Assembly (NCBI RefSeq): GCF_022921055.1
Contig: NZ_CP095061.1
Span: 4,813,501 to 4,877,500, forward strand
DNA: 64,000 nt
Direction of reading: 5' to 3'
Origin: Hymenobacter volaticus
GTDB lineage: Bacteria > Bacteroidota > Bacteroidia > Cytophagales > Hymenobacteraceae
The stretch's first letter is position 1, and every line of letters begins with the position of its first letter. The notes beneath the pieces are model-generated. The model saw only the letters and a program-made list of their open reading frames with translations, had not been told where the DNA came from and searched no databases. Shown here piece after piece: positions 27,703-37,108 of this stretch. Position numbers and translations under genes: made by a program.

Positions 27703-28170
27703 TTATGTAAACGAATAATTAGCTGATATGGCTGTATTTTTTTCAGCGCCTGCTCGGCAAGTTGTCAGCCACTCCAGCGCCGCGCGCTCCTCTATAAACC
27801 GGCCAATCTGGTAGGGTCGGTTATCGAAGTAAGTCAGCGGTGGAATGGCGGTGTTGGCTTCGATGTCGGTGAGGTGGGCGGGGGCGAATAGATAAGCAAT
27901 GAACACTGGCTGGTGCAGGCGCACCACCACTTGCGGAAAATAGACCTCCATCATCCAGGCTGTATCTTGTTGGTTAGCGGCGTGTTCGCGTCGCCGCGCG
28001 TCAACCAGCCAATAGGCGCAGCTCTGGTTTGCTCCCTCGTCCATTATAAGCCCGTAGCCAGAGCGCAAATCTTGCGGGGTGGTTTGCTGCATCCATCGGC
28101 ATATCAGTACCCGCAAGTCGGGCCGATACACGAGTTGAAGATATTCAGTGGAGTTAACTGCAGGCAGCAT
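27703..28170 (-). CDS. STAS-like small protein, second member
   Basis: 155 residues from ATG 28170, no signal peptide. It has the layout of the protein at 22484-22891: LVYRPDLRVLICRWMQ, a helix, then CAYWLVDARRREHA, WMMEVYFPQVVVRLHQ, PVFIAYLFAP and a closing ERAALEWL. In such domains a strand-turn ending in D, N or S replaces the anti-sigma-factor-antagonist Ser loop; here it reads LVDARRR. Cytosolic; a signalling role is only a guess. It lies just upstream of the PAS kinase on the same strand (174 bp), which would suit a regulatory pairing. Confidence 0.5.
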   Translation of the reverse strand: MLPAVNSTEYLQLVYRPDLRVLICRWMQQTTPQDLRSGYGLIMDEGANQSCAYWLVDARRREHAANQQDTAWMMEVYFPQVVVRLHQPVFIAYLFAPAHLTDIEANTAIPPLTYFDNRPYQIGRFIEERAALEWLTTCRAGAEKNTAISANYSFT

Positions 28171-28402
28171 ACGTAACGGGCTTTCTTGGTACAGCCTAAG
28201 CGGCGAATTGCAGCAGAATGGCTTCCCCGCTATACCTCTGACTGAAATCTCGCAGAAAGTTTAATGTAGTGTTGGCGTTACCCCAACATATTTCTTTGGC
28301 GTTGCACCCAAGCCCGCGCCAACTGTCCTACTTAGTTAACAGTACTGTGTTGCAATAGCGTCGGGCTCAGTGCTTAACTCAATTCGAATTGCAGATCTTA
28401 GC

Positions 28403-30254
28403 CTACCTCTTTTGTAGCACCAAGCCGCTAAGAGGCTGCAGCGCGAAACCACGACCTACCGTCACGGAACTATTGTCGAGCAGATTGCGGTAGATGCCGG
28501 GGCAAGCGGTGGAAATTGTTGGGGCTGGCTTCGAGGTTGAAGAGCACGAACACCGTTTCGGGGCCAGTACCACGGGTGTACGCCAGCGTGCGGCCCGCAG
28601 TGGGCAAGAACTGCAGGCCCCCGGAGCTAAAGACAGCGTTAATCTTGCGCATCTGGATTAGCTGCTTGTAGTACGCAAAGTGCGGGGCGTTGAAGCCGGC
28701 GGGGTCGTAGGTTCTCGGGCCGGGTTGGTAGTTGGTGCGGGTTTCGGGGGCAAACTTCAAGCCGGGCCACCACAGGGGCTTGCGGCAGTCGGGGTCATCG
28801 GAGCCCCACATGCCTAGCTCGTCGCCGTTCCAGATGTGCGGGGCACCCACGCTCGTGAACTGGTGCAGCAAGTAGAGGCGCACGCGCTGGTAGGTATCGG
28901 GGTCGGGCCGACCAGTGCGATACGCGGGGTTGTCGTTGGGGGTGGCTTTAAACTTATAGAGACCCGGATTGGCGAAGCACGTGAGCAGCCGGGGCGAATC
29001 GTGGGAGGCCGACACGTTCATTTGGGCGGCAGGAAAAGCGACGGGCAGGCGGTTCCATTGGCGCTCCAAGCTGTCTTGCAGCTGCCGACCCGTGAGCGGA
29101 GCGGCCACTGCCGCAAAGAAGCTGCGCGCCGGCCGATACACTTGGTAAAACATCACGCCGTCGAATACGTCGCCGTTTAAGTAAGGTGCCGGATTCATGA
29201 GGCGGTAGGGCCACTCTTCCCACCAGACTTCGCCCACCAAATAGGCCTCAGGCTTAATGCTTTTCACAAATCGGCGGTAGTCGCGCCAGAATCCCATCGG
29301 CACTTGATCGGCCACATCCAACCGGAAGCCATCTACGCCGTTTTCGGGCTTGCCATTCGGCGCGAGCCAGCGCCGCGTCACGGCCTCGACGTGTTGTTTG
29401 GCCCCCTCGTTCAATTGTCCCTCATAGGGGCGGCCTGCTTTACGGACCGTAGTGATATTCACCTTCTTGATTTCCGGCAAGCTCTTCAACCCTAGCCACC
29501 CGTTGTAGTCGAACTCGTTGCCGGGGGTAGCGGGGTCGTTGAAGCGCACGATGTCGTACCAGTCTTTGTAGGCAGACTGCTGCTGTTTCTTAAGGATGTC
29601 TTGCCACGCCCAGAATTCCACGCCCGTATGGTTCCAGGAATAATCGACGATGATGCGCATCTGTCGGCGGTGCACTTCTTGCACCAGTTTCAGAAATAAC
29701 CGGTCGGCTGCCGTCCATTGCCAGGTGGTAGGGTCGGCGGGGTTCTCGCGGGCAATCAGTTGGTTGTCGCCCACCGGATCGGGGCCGAAGTTTACATCAA
29801 TGTGGTGGTAGCTGCGAGCATCGTACTTGTGAAGAGAAGGCGCGTCGTTGATAGGGTTGAGGTAAAGCGCCGTCACGCCTAGCTCTTGCAGATAGTCTAG
29901 CTTGTTGAGCACGCCCTGCAAGTCACCCCCGTAGCGCCGCAAACTGACGTTGTCGTTATGGTTTAGATTAGCGGCTTTGGCCCAGGCATCAGGGTCGTAC
30001 CAGTTGCTGGTCCAAAGCGTAGGCGTCCAGTTAGCGGGCACCTTAAACGAGCCAGCAAAATTCACTGGCTTCGGGTCGTTGGCTTGGTCGCCGTTATGAA
30101 ACCGCTCCACGAATATCTGGTACCAGATAACCTCTCGAGCCCAGGCGGGTGGCTGAGTTGACGGATCAGCAGAAGCAGCGAAACTCATAAAAAGCAGCAG
30201 GCAGAATAAGACGTAAAGTGCGGAAATACTTCTCATAGAACGGGTTACAACCAT
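28403..30254 (-). CDS. Secreted alpha-amylase family protein, GH13 (frame break near the C-terminus)
   Basis: About 617 residues, starting ATG 30254 (or 30236) with a signal peptide. The GH13 barrel has IIVDYSWNHTG, catalytic Asp in VDGFRLDVADQ, Glu in LVGEVWWEEW and Asp in SASHDSPR. It should hydrolyse starch-like or maltodextrin glucans outside the cytoplasm. The frame breaks at GGGG 28499-28502: as written the protein ends NNFHRLPRHLPQSARQ. Reading on in another frame gives GIYRNLLDNSSVTVGRGF and ALQPLSGLVLQKR, ending at 28403, the expected all-beta C-terminal domain. Unlike the other breaks, this one needs either two more bases or one fewer. The LuxR-type regulator gene is divergent. Confidence 0.87.
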
Positions 30255-30310
30255 AGTGCAACGGATTATCTGAGGTAAGCGGACAGCTTCTCCGAGAAGC
30301 TACACACTAC

Positions 30311-30429
30311 CAATACCTAAGTTACACTATAATAACCTATCTAATATTTACTTATAATATACCTAGAAGTAGGTATTGACATCACTTCCGCCATCTACTA
30401 GATTCGATTATCTGCTCTGACAGGTATTG
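30311..30429. promoter_or_regulatory. Three AGGTATTG boxes between amylase and LuxR genes
   Basis: Three occurrences of an 8-mer core: CAATACCTA at 30311-30319 (inverted), TAGGTATTG at 30370-30378 and CAGGTATTG at 30421-30429. The middle one also forms ATACCTA-gaag-TAGGTAT (30359-30376), a small perfect inverted repeat. They lie in the 290-bp divergent region, where a regulator of the amylase would bind. Confidence 0.4.
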
Positions 30430-30542
30430 GGTGCAAAACCAATGCTGTCCTCTTCTATCACGCCTATGCAATTCCTACTTGTTTGCCGCCTCCAGGCAGC
30501 CGCCTTGCTGTGTGCTTATTCTACCATTCTTTCCACTAAGTC

Positions 30543-31187
30543 ATGCTTCCCACCACCGCTCTCTACTCCGCTAACGTACTGGTTGCTGCCCCACCTTCCT
30601 TACAGCGCCAAGGTCTACTATCCACTCTCCACGACAAATGGCCACTACTCTCGTGTAGCGTCACGGCCGATACCAGCCAACTGCCTATGCTGGTACGGCA
30701 GCAAGCCTACGCGCTGATTGTGCTCGACAGCACCCTTAGTAGCCTACCCATCGCGGAGCTCATACGCCAGATCCGCAGCATCCGCAGTTGCCAGCCCTTG
30801 CTTGTGCTCACTGGCCCCCGCCTAACTCCGGTTCAGCGCCAACAATTGCTTCTTGCCGGAACGGTAACCCTATTACCGCATACCGTGGCCCCCACGGTGC
30901 TTCTCGCTACTATCACGCCTTTTGTGAGTGGTACGCTGCACTGGACTCTGCCGCCCTCCATCACCCCTACCCGCGTGGCCCCACCCACACCGTTCAGTAA
31001 CCGCGAAGTGGAAGTGCTGCGCTTAGTAGTAGCCGACAATTGCAATCAGGAAATAGCTGATAAACTGTGCTTAAGTGTGCGCACCGTGGAAAGTCACCGC
31101 CGAGCCCTGCTGCAAAAGACGGGCGCTAAAACACTGGTAGGCTTGGTTGTGCAAGCCGTCCGCGAGGGTTGGGTAGGCGTGGCGTAA
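30543..31187 (+). CDS. LuxR/FixJ-type response regulator with degenerate receiver
   Basis: 214 residues from ATG 30543. Residues 147-207 form a LuxR-type helix-turn-helix (FSNREVEVLRLVVADNCNQE, then IADKLCLSVRTVESHRRALL), so it binds DNA. The N-terminal half has the receiver layout, and an Asp at residue 62 (ALIVLDSTLS) is the right position for phosphorylation, but the acidic pair is missing (NVLVAAPP) and the later Lys site is not evident. Phosphorylation may therefore be weak or absent. It is divergent from the alpha-amylase gene and may regulate it. Confidence 0.78.
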   Translation: MLPTTALYSANVLVAAPPSLQRQGLLSTLHDKWPLLSCSVTADTSQLPMLVRQQAYALIVLDSTLSSLPIAELIRQIRSIRSCQPLLVLTGPRLTPVQRQQLLLAGTVTLLPHTVAPTVLLATITPFVSGTLHWTLPPSITPTRVAPPTPFSNREVEVLRLVVADNCNQEIADKLCLSVRTVESHRRALLQKTGAKTLVGLVVQAVREGWVGVA

Positions 31188-31215
31188 AGCGTAGTGGCAG
31201 TATAATATGGCCTAA

Positions 31216-31242
31216 TTGAGCAAGCTTCGAGCACTTGCTTAA
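31216..31242 (+). terminator. Weak hairpin after the LuxR-type gene
   Basis: TTGAGCAAG at 31216-31224 pairs with CTTGCTTAA at 31234-31242 with one mismatch. No T tract follows, so termination here is uncertain. Confidence 0.3.
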
Positions 31243-31456
31243 ATCAGTATTGTTGAGTTGTGGGGTCTTTGCCTGAAGTGCAGCCGGCAAACGCTACTGC
31301 TTATCGTATAGCGCTATCTGTGATGAAGTCAGCTTGCTGGCAATTGCACTTAGCACGCCATTAACTAGCCGGCACGTTCTGCTTTGCCTCGGCAATGTGG
31401 TTGATGTGCTACAGGAAAGTATAGACAGCTTTAGTGTACGCTGCCTGCAACCTGCT

Positions 31457-31885
31457 TTACCACTTCACTTTACCGGTAGAGCTCGTTTTCTTGATGCGGC
31501 CGTCGCGCTTGAATCGGGTACCGGGCGTTAGGCGCAGGGCTACATCGGGCGGAATGCACGTGTTTTGCGCAAATTCCTCGGTTTCATACCCTACTGCACT
31601 GATCTTGAGGCGAGCTGGGCGTGGCAGTGGTTTCTTGGACGTAATGATATACCGGCCCTCGGAGTTGGTGCTGAATGCATCATTGATGCCTTGCACCTGT
31701 ACGGTAGCACCGGTTAGGGGGCGGAAATTCTCATCGGTTACCAAACCAGTCAGAGATAGGCAACCCACCGGGGGAGCGGGTTTCGCTGCTGAGTCAGCTG
31801 GCGCAGTTACTGGTTGTTGCGCCAAAGCAGTACCTGATATACTTAACAAGACAAGGCTTAAGAGGAAAGGTAGTAAGCGCTGCAT
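31457..31885 (-). CDS. Carboxypeptidase-regulatory-like secreted protein
   Basis: 142 residues from ATG 31885, with a signal peptide (MQRLLPFLLSLVLLSISGTALAQ). After a Pro/Ala linker it has a small beta-sandwich (LTGLVTDENFRPLTGATVQV, INDAFSTNSEGRYIIT, LKISAVGYETEEF) that fits the carboxypeptidase-regulatory-like domain, as seen at the N-terminus of TonB-linked receptors. Here it stands alone, with a Lys-rich tail. Likely periplasmic or outer-membrane associated; the partner is unknown. An upstream in-frame start would add nine residues and weaken the signal. Confidence 0.65.
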   Translation of the reverse strand: MQRLLPFLLSLVLLSISGTALAQQPVTAPADSAAKPAPPVGCLSLTGLVTDENFRPLTGATVQVQGINDAFSTNSEGRYIITSKKPLPRPARLKISAVGYETEEFAQNTCIPPDVALRLTPGTRFKRDGRIKKTSSTGKVKW

Positions 31886-32153
31886 AAAACGAGTGGGTAT
31901 AAACGAATACAACTTTATTAAGCAGAGTAAGCTATCAATGTTTTAGCTACCAACCAAAGAATCCTATAACCTACACTAATATTATGTACAAAAGCCATTT
32001 CAAGATTAGCTGTATCCTATTAACTCACCCTAATAATTTGTTAATTATATATGATTCTTATTTCAGAACCCACGCTGCTTCATTGAGGGGTTTTCTTAAT
32101 CGGTGGCTGTATTGTTCGCCTTCAAATTCCTCTTTACACACAAGAGCAGTAAG

Positions 32154-33065
32154 CTACATCAGATAGAAAGCTTCGGGTAGTGTTGGCTTGGGAATCTCCT
32201 GCTCATCCAGCAATTGCTTGAGGTTGATTTCGATGGTGCGAGCAATGGCCGTGACGGGAGTGTCGGTGGGGCGGTTGCGGAAAGGGTCTTGCAGATAAGT
32301 AGCTGTTTTCTCGAGCAGGAAGAATGAAGACGCAAAGACCAGCAGAATGGGCAATTCTAACAGGCCAATGGTTTCAACCAGTGCCAACGACAACACAATC
32401 AAAAACAGGTAGATAAAGAAGTGTATAAATATCCGGTACGTTACCGGAAACACCGTGCTGTTGATGCGCTCGGCCTTGCCCATGGAGTCGCAGAGCCGGA
32501 CCAGGGTGTTGTCGAGCTGCACATGCTCGTAGGAATCAAGCGCCTGCTGCCGACGCAATACCTTGAAATCCTCGGTGTGCAAGGCTAGCAAGGCCAAAGG
32601 CTTGTTGTTATGCTTCCGTAGGTAAGCTACTTCGTCGGCCGATACATATTGCTCGAGATTCGCCAACGGATTTTGGCCGCGTAACGACTGTCCTAGGCTG
32701 TAGCACCACGCAATCTGCCGGTGCCCTATTCTGCGAATAACTTCTCGTGCGGCATTGTAGCCAAGCAAGTCATCTTCCAGAAAGCCCTTCAGTTGCAGTA
32801 CCAGCGAGCGAGAATCGTTGACGATAGCGCCCCAGACCTTACGCGCTTCCCACCACCGGTCGTAAGACTGATTGATTTTGAAGGCGAGGATAAGGGAAAT
32901 AGCGCTACCTAAAATGGTGGGCAACAAGCCCGGAACAAGAGGAATGTAATCAGCAAAAAACCACTCTAGCAGTTGGAAAGAAACTGAAAAAAGAAACACT
33001 CTCGCGACGTCAATGCGAATTTGCTTGAAGATGTACCTAAATGGAATTCTTTTCTCGGTGAGCAT
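32154..33065 (-). CDS. Bestrophin-family channel protein
   Basis: 303 residues from ATG 33065. Bestrophin/UPF0187 features include the N-terminal IPFRYIFKQIRIDV, a first membrane helix, FKINQSYDRWWEARKVWGAI, and the C-terminal ELPILLVFASSFFLLEK followed by LQDPFRNRPTDTPVTAI. Prokaryotic members form pentameric inner-membrane ion channels, some cation- and some anion-conducting; selectivity cannot be read here. The FRNRPTDTP segment corresponds to the conserved acidic/Asn cluster of bestrophins. It is divergent from the SMP-30 gene. Confidence 0.8.
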   Translation of the reverse strand: MLTEKRIPFRYIFKQIRIDVARVFLFSVSFQLLEWFFADYIPLVPGLLPTILGSAISLILAFKINQSYDRWWEARKVWGAIVNDSRSLVLQLKGFLEDDLLGYNAAREVIRRIGHRQIAWCYSLGQSLRGQNPLANLEQYVSADEVAYLRKHNNKPLALLALHTEDFKVLRRQQALDSYEHVQLDNTLVRLCDSMGKAERINSTVFPVTYRIFIHFFIYLFLIVLSLALVETIGLLELPILLVFASSFFLLEKTATYLQDPFRNRPTDTPVTAIARTIEINLKQLLDEQEIPKPTLPEAFYLM

Positions 33066-33484
33066 AGCAACGCACTTAAACAAGATGTACGGCAACACCA
33101 ACCGTCTACTTTCGCGGCCTGGTTTGCTCGTTTCATTTAACTGAGATAGAAGCAGTCCTTATAACTTAAGTTCTTATAGAGGGTTTACTATTTTCGATAA
33201 TTAATATTGTTTTAATTCTATTTCAACACTGCTACCAAACAATCACCTATTACCGTTTATCGTAGCACTAGGCTCGGGGTAAATTGTATATTTACTTAGG
33301 AAACAGCTTGTTAGTCTAGCAGCAAGGCAAAGTAGCAGTGCAGGTTTGGGTCCCTGACCGCTTGGGATTGTCAGGAAAATTACCCTTCCAGCGAAAGTGC
33401 AGTAATTCGGTTTCAACCAGACTGTCGGCGCAGCGTATGCTTACAGCTTACCTTGCGTCACTACGCATCCTTTCGTTTCTGCTT
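33066..33484. other. AT-rich divergent promoter region
   Basis: About 420 bases, distinctly AT-rich at 33150-33300, between the bestrophin and SMP-30 genes. Both promoters should lie here. An in-frame ORF extension into it from the plus-strand gene is not supported. Confidence 0.4.
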
Positions 33485-34423
33485 ATGAGTTCTTCTATTT
33501 TCCGCCCTGGCTTTTTGCTCGTCGGTCTTGTGGCCACGGCTGGTTTTACGCTCGTTGCCTCCGCAGTCAGGGCCCAAGTCAAGCCTAACGATGGCTTAGT
33601 GGCCGGCGAAGTCGCCCCAAAACTGGTGGCACAGCAGTTTAAATTCACGGAAGGCCCTGCCGTAGATAAGGCTGGCAATGTGTATTTCACCGACCAGCCC
33701 AACGACAAGATCTGGAAGTACAGCACCGACGGCAAACTCAGCGTGTTTCTTGAAAAATCAGGCCGTGCCAATGGCCTCTACTTCGACAAGCAAGGCAACC
33801 TACTGGCCTGCGCCGACGAGCAAAATCAGCTCTGGTCGATAGCGCCGGACGGAAAAGTGACGGTGCTTTTGCAGGATGTGCAAGGCCACCGCTTCAATGG
33901 CCCCAACGACCTCTGGATTCACCCAACCAGCCAGGCTATCTACTTCACTGACCCCTACTACCAGCGCGACTACTGGACCCGCAAAGCTCCTGACCCCAAC
34001 ATCGGAGGTCAAAAACTGTACTACCTGCCCAAAGGCCAGAAGCAACCCCAAGTAGCTGACGACCAGCTACAACAACCCAACGGCATCATTGGTACGCCCG
34101 ATGGCCGGCAGCTTTACGTAGCCGACATCAAAGCCAATAAAACTTACCGCTACCAAATCGGTACGGACGGCAAACTGACTAACCGCCAGCTCTTTGTAGA
34201 GCAAGGATCGGATGGCATGACCATCGACAACCAAGGCAACGTATACCTCACCGGCAAAGGCGTGACAATCTACAACTCCGCCGGTCAAAAAATCCAGCAC
34301 ATCCCCGTGCCCGCCGAGTGGACCGGCAACGTCTGTTTCGGTGGCAAAGACCGTAAGACGTTGTTTATTACAGCTTCAGAGTCAGTGTTTGTGCTGCCTA
34401 TGCAAGTGAAAGGCGTACAGTAA
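33485..34423 (+). CDS. SMP-30/gluconolactonase-family secreted protein
   Basis: 312 residues from ATG 33485, chosen because it places the signal peptide (FLLVGLVATAGFTLVASAVR, then AQ) directly at the N-terminus. The beta-propeller of the SMP-30/gluconolactonase family is clear: FKFTEGPAVDKAGNVYFTD, RANGLYFDKQGNLLACADE, FNGPNDLWIHPTSQAIYFTD, QQPNGIIGTPDGRQLYVAD and SDGMTIDNQGNVYLTG. The metal-binding Glu (EGP), Asn (GPND) and Asp (SDG) positions are present. It should be a periplasmic sugar lactonase or lactonase-like enzyme. A hairpin follows the stop. Confidence 0.85.
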   Translation: MSSSIFRPGFLLVGLVATAGFTLVASAVRAQVKPNDGLVAGEVAPKLVAQQFKFTEGPAVDKAGNVYFTDQPNDKIWKYSTDGKLSVFLEKSGRANGLYFDKQGNLLACADEQNQLWSIAPDGKVTVLLQDVQGHRFNGPNDLWIHPTSQAIYFTDPYYQRDYWTRKAPDPNIGGQKLYYLPKGQKQPQVADDQLQQPNGIIGTPDGRQLYVADIKANKTYRYQIGTDGKLTNRQLFVEQGSDGMTIDNQGNVYLTGKGVTIYNSAGQKIQHIPVPAEWTGNVCFGGKDRKTLFITASESVFVLPMQVKGVQ

Positions 34424-34447
34424 GCTAACCGGCTATCTGCCATTATT

Positions 34448-34491
34448 AGAACCAGTAGGGAGCCTTTTTCGCGGGAGCTTTTGCTGGTTCT
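34448..34491. terminator. Hairpin after the SMP-30 gene
   Basis: AGAACCAG at 34448-34455 pairs with CTGGTTCT at 34484-34491; a shorter inner hairpin with T tracts lies inside. Confidence 0.5.
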
Positions 34492-34662
34492 GGTCGGCTG
34501 GCTTCAAGCTTGCGCAAATAGCTGAAACAGTGCGTTGAGCGAATCATGCCAGGCGTAATGGAAGCAGGACATTACCGTTTGTATAAGCAGACACATACCC
34601 ACCTCGACCATAACATTGCCCCTACCCCTCGCCGTAGAGCCTGATAACCTTTTGTCTTGCTC

Positions 34663-35190
34663 ATGGTCACTCCCCTGCATCAACTACCGGCGCTTGTGGC
34701 GCACTCGCGCACCCTTATTCATGTCGTGGTTGAGACGCCTAAGGGCGAGCGCAACAAAGTGGCGTTTGATCCTGACTTAGGGGTGTTCATGCTGAAAGGC
34801 GTGCTGCCCGAAGGCCACAGCTTCCCCTACGATTTCGGTTTCGTGCCTTCCACTCTCGCCGAAGACGGTGACCCACTCGACGTGTTACTGCTACTCGATG
34901 CGCCTACGTTTGCGGGCTGTGTAGTGGAAGCCCGCCTAATTGGAGCGCTTGAAATTGAGCAGCTTGAAGAGGACGGCTCCATCGTGCGCAACGACCGGCT
35001 GCTGGCCGTAGCGGCCAATGCCCGCCTGCATAAAGGCATCAAGGAAATCACCGACCTTTCCAATGAGATGCTGCACGAAATCGAACACTTCTTTAGTTCC
35101 TATAACTCCGTCAAAGGCGGTGAAATTAAGGTACTACACCGGGTAGGCTCCAAGAAGGCTCACGCCCTGCTAACACAAGCTCTACAATAG
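34663..35190 (+). CDS. ppa: Inorganic pyrophosphatase, family I
   Basis: 175 residues from ATG 34663. The family I signature DGDPLDVLLL and the active-site stretches YDFGFVPSTLAEDG, GVLPEGHSFPYDFG and LHKGIKEITDL are visible. The enzyme hydrolyses pyrophosphate in the cytoplasm and pulls biosynthetic reactions forward. A TTG six bases earlier is a weaker alternative start. The gene stands alone. The C-terminus KAHALLTQAL is short and normal. A short hairpin-like GCCTTG/CAAGGC pair follows near 35218. Confidence 0.88.
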   Translation: MVTPLHQLPALVAHSRTLIHVVVETPKGERNKVAFDPDLGVFMLKGVLPEGHSFPYDFGFVPSTLAEDGDPLDVLLLLDAPTFAGCVVEARLIGALEIEQLEEDGSIVRNDRLLAVAANARLHKGIKEITDLSNEMLHEIEHFFSSYNSVKGGEIKVLHRVGSKKAHALLTQALQ

Positions 35191-35395
35191 GCATTGTCGC
35201 GTTTGGGCATGATGAGAGCCTTGAAATAACAATGGCAAGGCAGTCTCTGAAAGGGTAATTGGGGAGGTAAAACTGTGGGAGAAGAGTAGCAGCAGAAGCG
35301 GGTCTTGGCCTTAGCCGTAGACTTTCTGCTGACGAGCGGCTACCTTTCCGGCTACAGAACGCAGCTCGTCATGCTGCCTTAGCTCCTTCCACCGA

Positions 35396-37015
35396 ATGCA
35401 CGATAACGCGCTGCACGAAACTGTTTTACTAGTACTGGGACTTCTTTTTGCCATGCTACTGCTCGTTATGCTGAGCCAGAAGCTGCGCATTTCTTACCCC
35501 ATCTTTCTGGTACTCGCTGGCTTAGCGCTCAGCTTCATACCGGGCCTGCCGGTTATCACCATCGACCCGGACTTGATCTTCCTGATCTTCCTGCCGCCTT
35601 TGCTCTACCAAGCGGCTTGGGACACGTCGTGGCGAGACTTTTGGCGGTGGCGGCGACCCATCATGCTGCTGGCTTTCGGACTGGTATTCTTTACGTCTAC
35701 CATCATTGCCTACGTATCCAAGGCCATGATTCCAGGGTTCACCTTGTCTTTAGGGTTCTTGCTAGGGGCATCATCTCCCACCCGACGCGGTAGCTGCTAC
35801 GTCCGTGTTGAAGGGCATAAAAGTGCCGCGCCGAGTAACAAGCATCTTGGAAGGTGAAAGCCTTATCAACGATGCCAGTAGCTTGATTGTGTTCCGCTTC
35901 GCGCTAGCTGCCGTGGTATCGGGTACGTTTGTGTGGCAAGAAGCGGCAACCAGTTTCTTGCTGGCCAGTGGCATGGGCATAGCTATTGGGTTGGCCGTGG
36001 CGCACCTGTTCTACCTGATTCACCGCTACTTCCCCACTACGCCTAGCATCAACACGGTGCTTACCTTCATTGCGCCCTACGTAATGTACCTGCTGGCCGA
36101 AGAATTCCATTTCTCGGGCGTGCTAGCCGTGGTCAGCGGGGGCTGCTGTTGTCGTTTCGGTCGCATCGAGTGTTTGATGCTGATACTCGCCTGCAAACCA
36201 ATAGTGTTTGGAGTAGCGTAGGCTTCGTACTCAACGGGCTGGTCTTTATCCTGATTGGCCTGGAGCTCCCCGTAGTGGTGCAAGGGCTAGACGGCTATTC
36301 CCTTCAACAGGCCATCACGTACGGTCTCACCATCAGTGGCATAGTCATCCTGATCCGACTGGTGTGGATGTACCCGGCTGCTTTCGTGCCGCGCTGGTTG
36401 TTTCCCAGCATTCGAGCCTCCGAAACGAGCCCGGGCTGGCAAGGCACTCTGATTTTGGGGTGGGCCGGGATGCGGGGTGTAGTATCCTTGGCCTCAGCGC
36501 TGTCGGTGCCCTTGTTGCTGAGCAACGGCCAGGCCTTTCCCCAGCGCAACTTGATTCTGTTTATCACCTTCGTCGTGATTCTGGTTACGCTGGTATTTCA
36601 GGGCCTTACCTTGCCAGCCATCATTCGCTTGACGGGCGTGGCCGACATGGAAGAGCGCATACCAGCCGAAGAGCAGGAAGCCGGTATCCGGTTGCGCCTG
36701 CGCCGCGTAGCACTAGCCCATTTAGCCAAAAACTACGAGTCAGATGTGCAGGACAACGAGCTAATTGGCGCGCTTCAGCACCGCATGCAGGCCGAAGCCC
36801 AACGCACCGGCACGCTGCTGGAATCCCTCGACTACGACGAATCCAAACGCTTGGCCTTGCAACGCTACCACAAAGTGCTGCTCGATGTGCTGCAAGTGCA
36901 GCGGGAAGAGTTGTTTGTCTTGCGCCGCGAGGACGTGTTCGAAGAAGAAATGCTACGTCACCAAGAAGCCCAACTCGATTTGGATGAATCGAAAATCAAC
37001 CACATGCCTCACTAA
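35396..37015 (+). CDS. CPA1-type sodium/proton antiporter (three missing bases)
   Basis: About 540 residues after repair, from ATG 35396. Twelve or so membrane helices show CPA1 marks: FLPPLLYQAAWDTSWRDF, GGIISPPDAVAATSVL (the ion-binding PDA in place of NhaP's ND/DD region), RRVTSILEGESLINDA, and GWAGMRGVVSLASALSVPLL. A cytoplasmic helical tail of about 100 residues follows. It exchanges protons for Na or K across the inner membrane. Losses: one G in GGGG 35765-35768, one C in CCC 35777-35779 (together restoring GGIISPPDAVAA) and one G in GGGGG 36138-36142 (restoring VVSGGLLLSFRSHRVF). Confidence 0.85.
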
Positions 37016-37053
37016 ACCACGGGAACAAGGGTAGCGGACAGAACATCAGCAAC

Positions 37054-37093
37054 AAAAAACTGCGACTGGAATTACTTCCGGCCGCAGTTTTTT
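37054..37093. terminator. Bidirectional terminator between antiporter and ettA
   Basis: AAAAAACTGCG at 37054-37064 pairs with CGCAGTTTTTT at 37083-37093. Both strands end in a T-run, and the two genes converge here. Confidence 0.85.
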
Positions 37094-37108
37094 ATTGTTA
37101 ACAATAAT

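Noticed and set aside
30427..30717. Open frame ahead of the LuxR-type gene
   Set aside because: It overlaps the regulator in another frame, is rich in Leu/Ser/Pro as expected of a shadow, and contains the AGGTATTG region.
31190..31456. Regulatory RNA in the gap after the LuxR-type gene
   Set aside because: Only a weak hairpin is present, with no promoter, terminator or conserved block.
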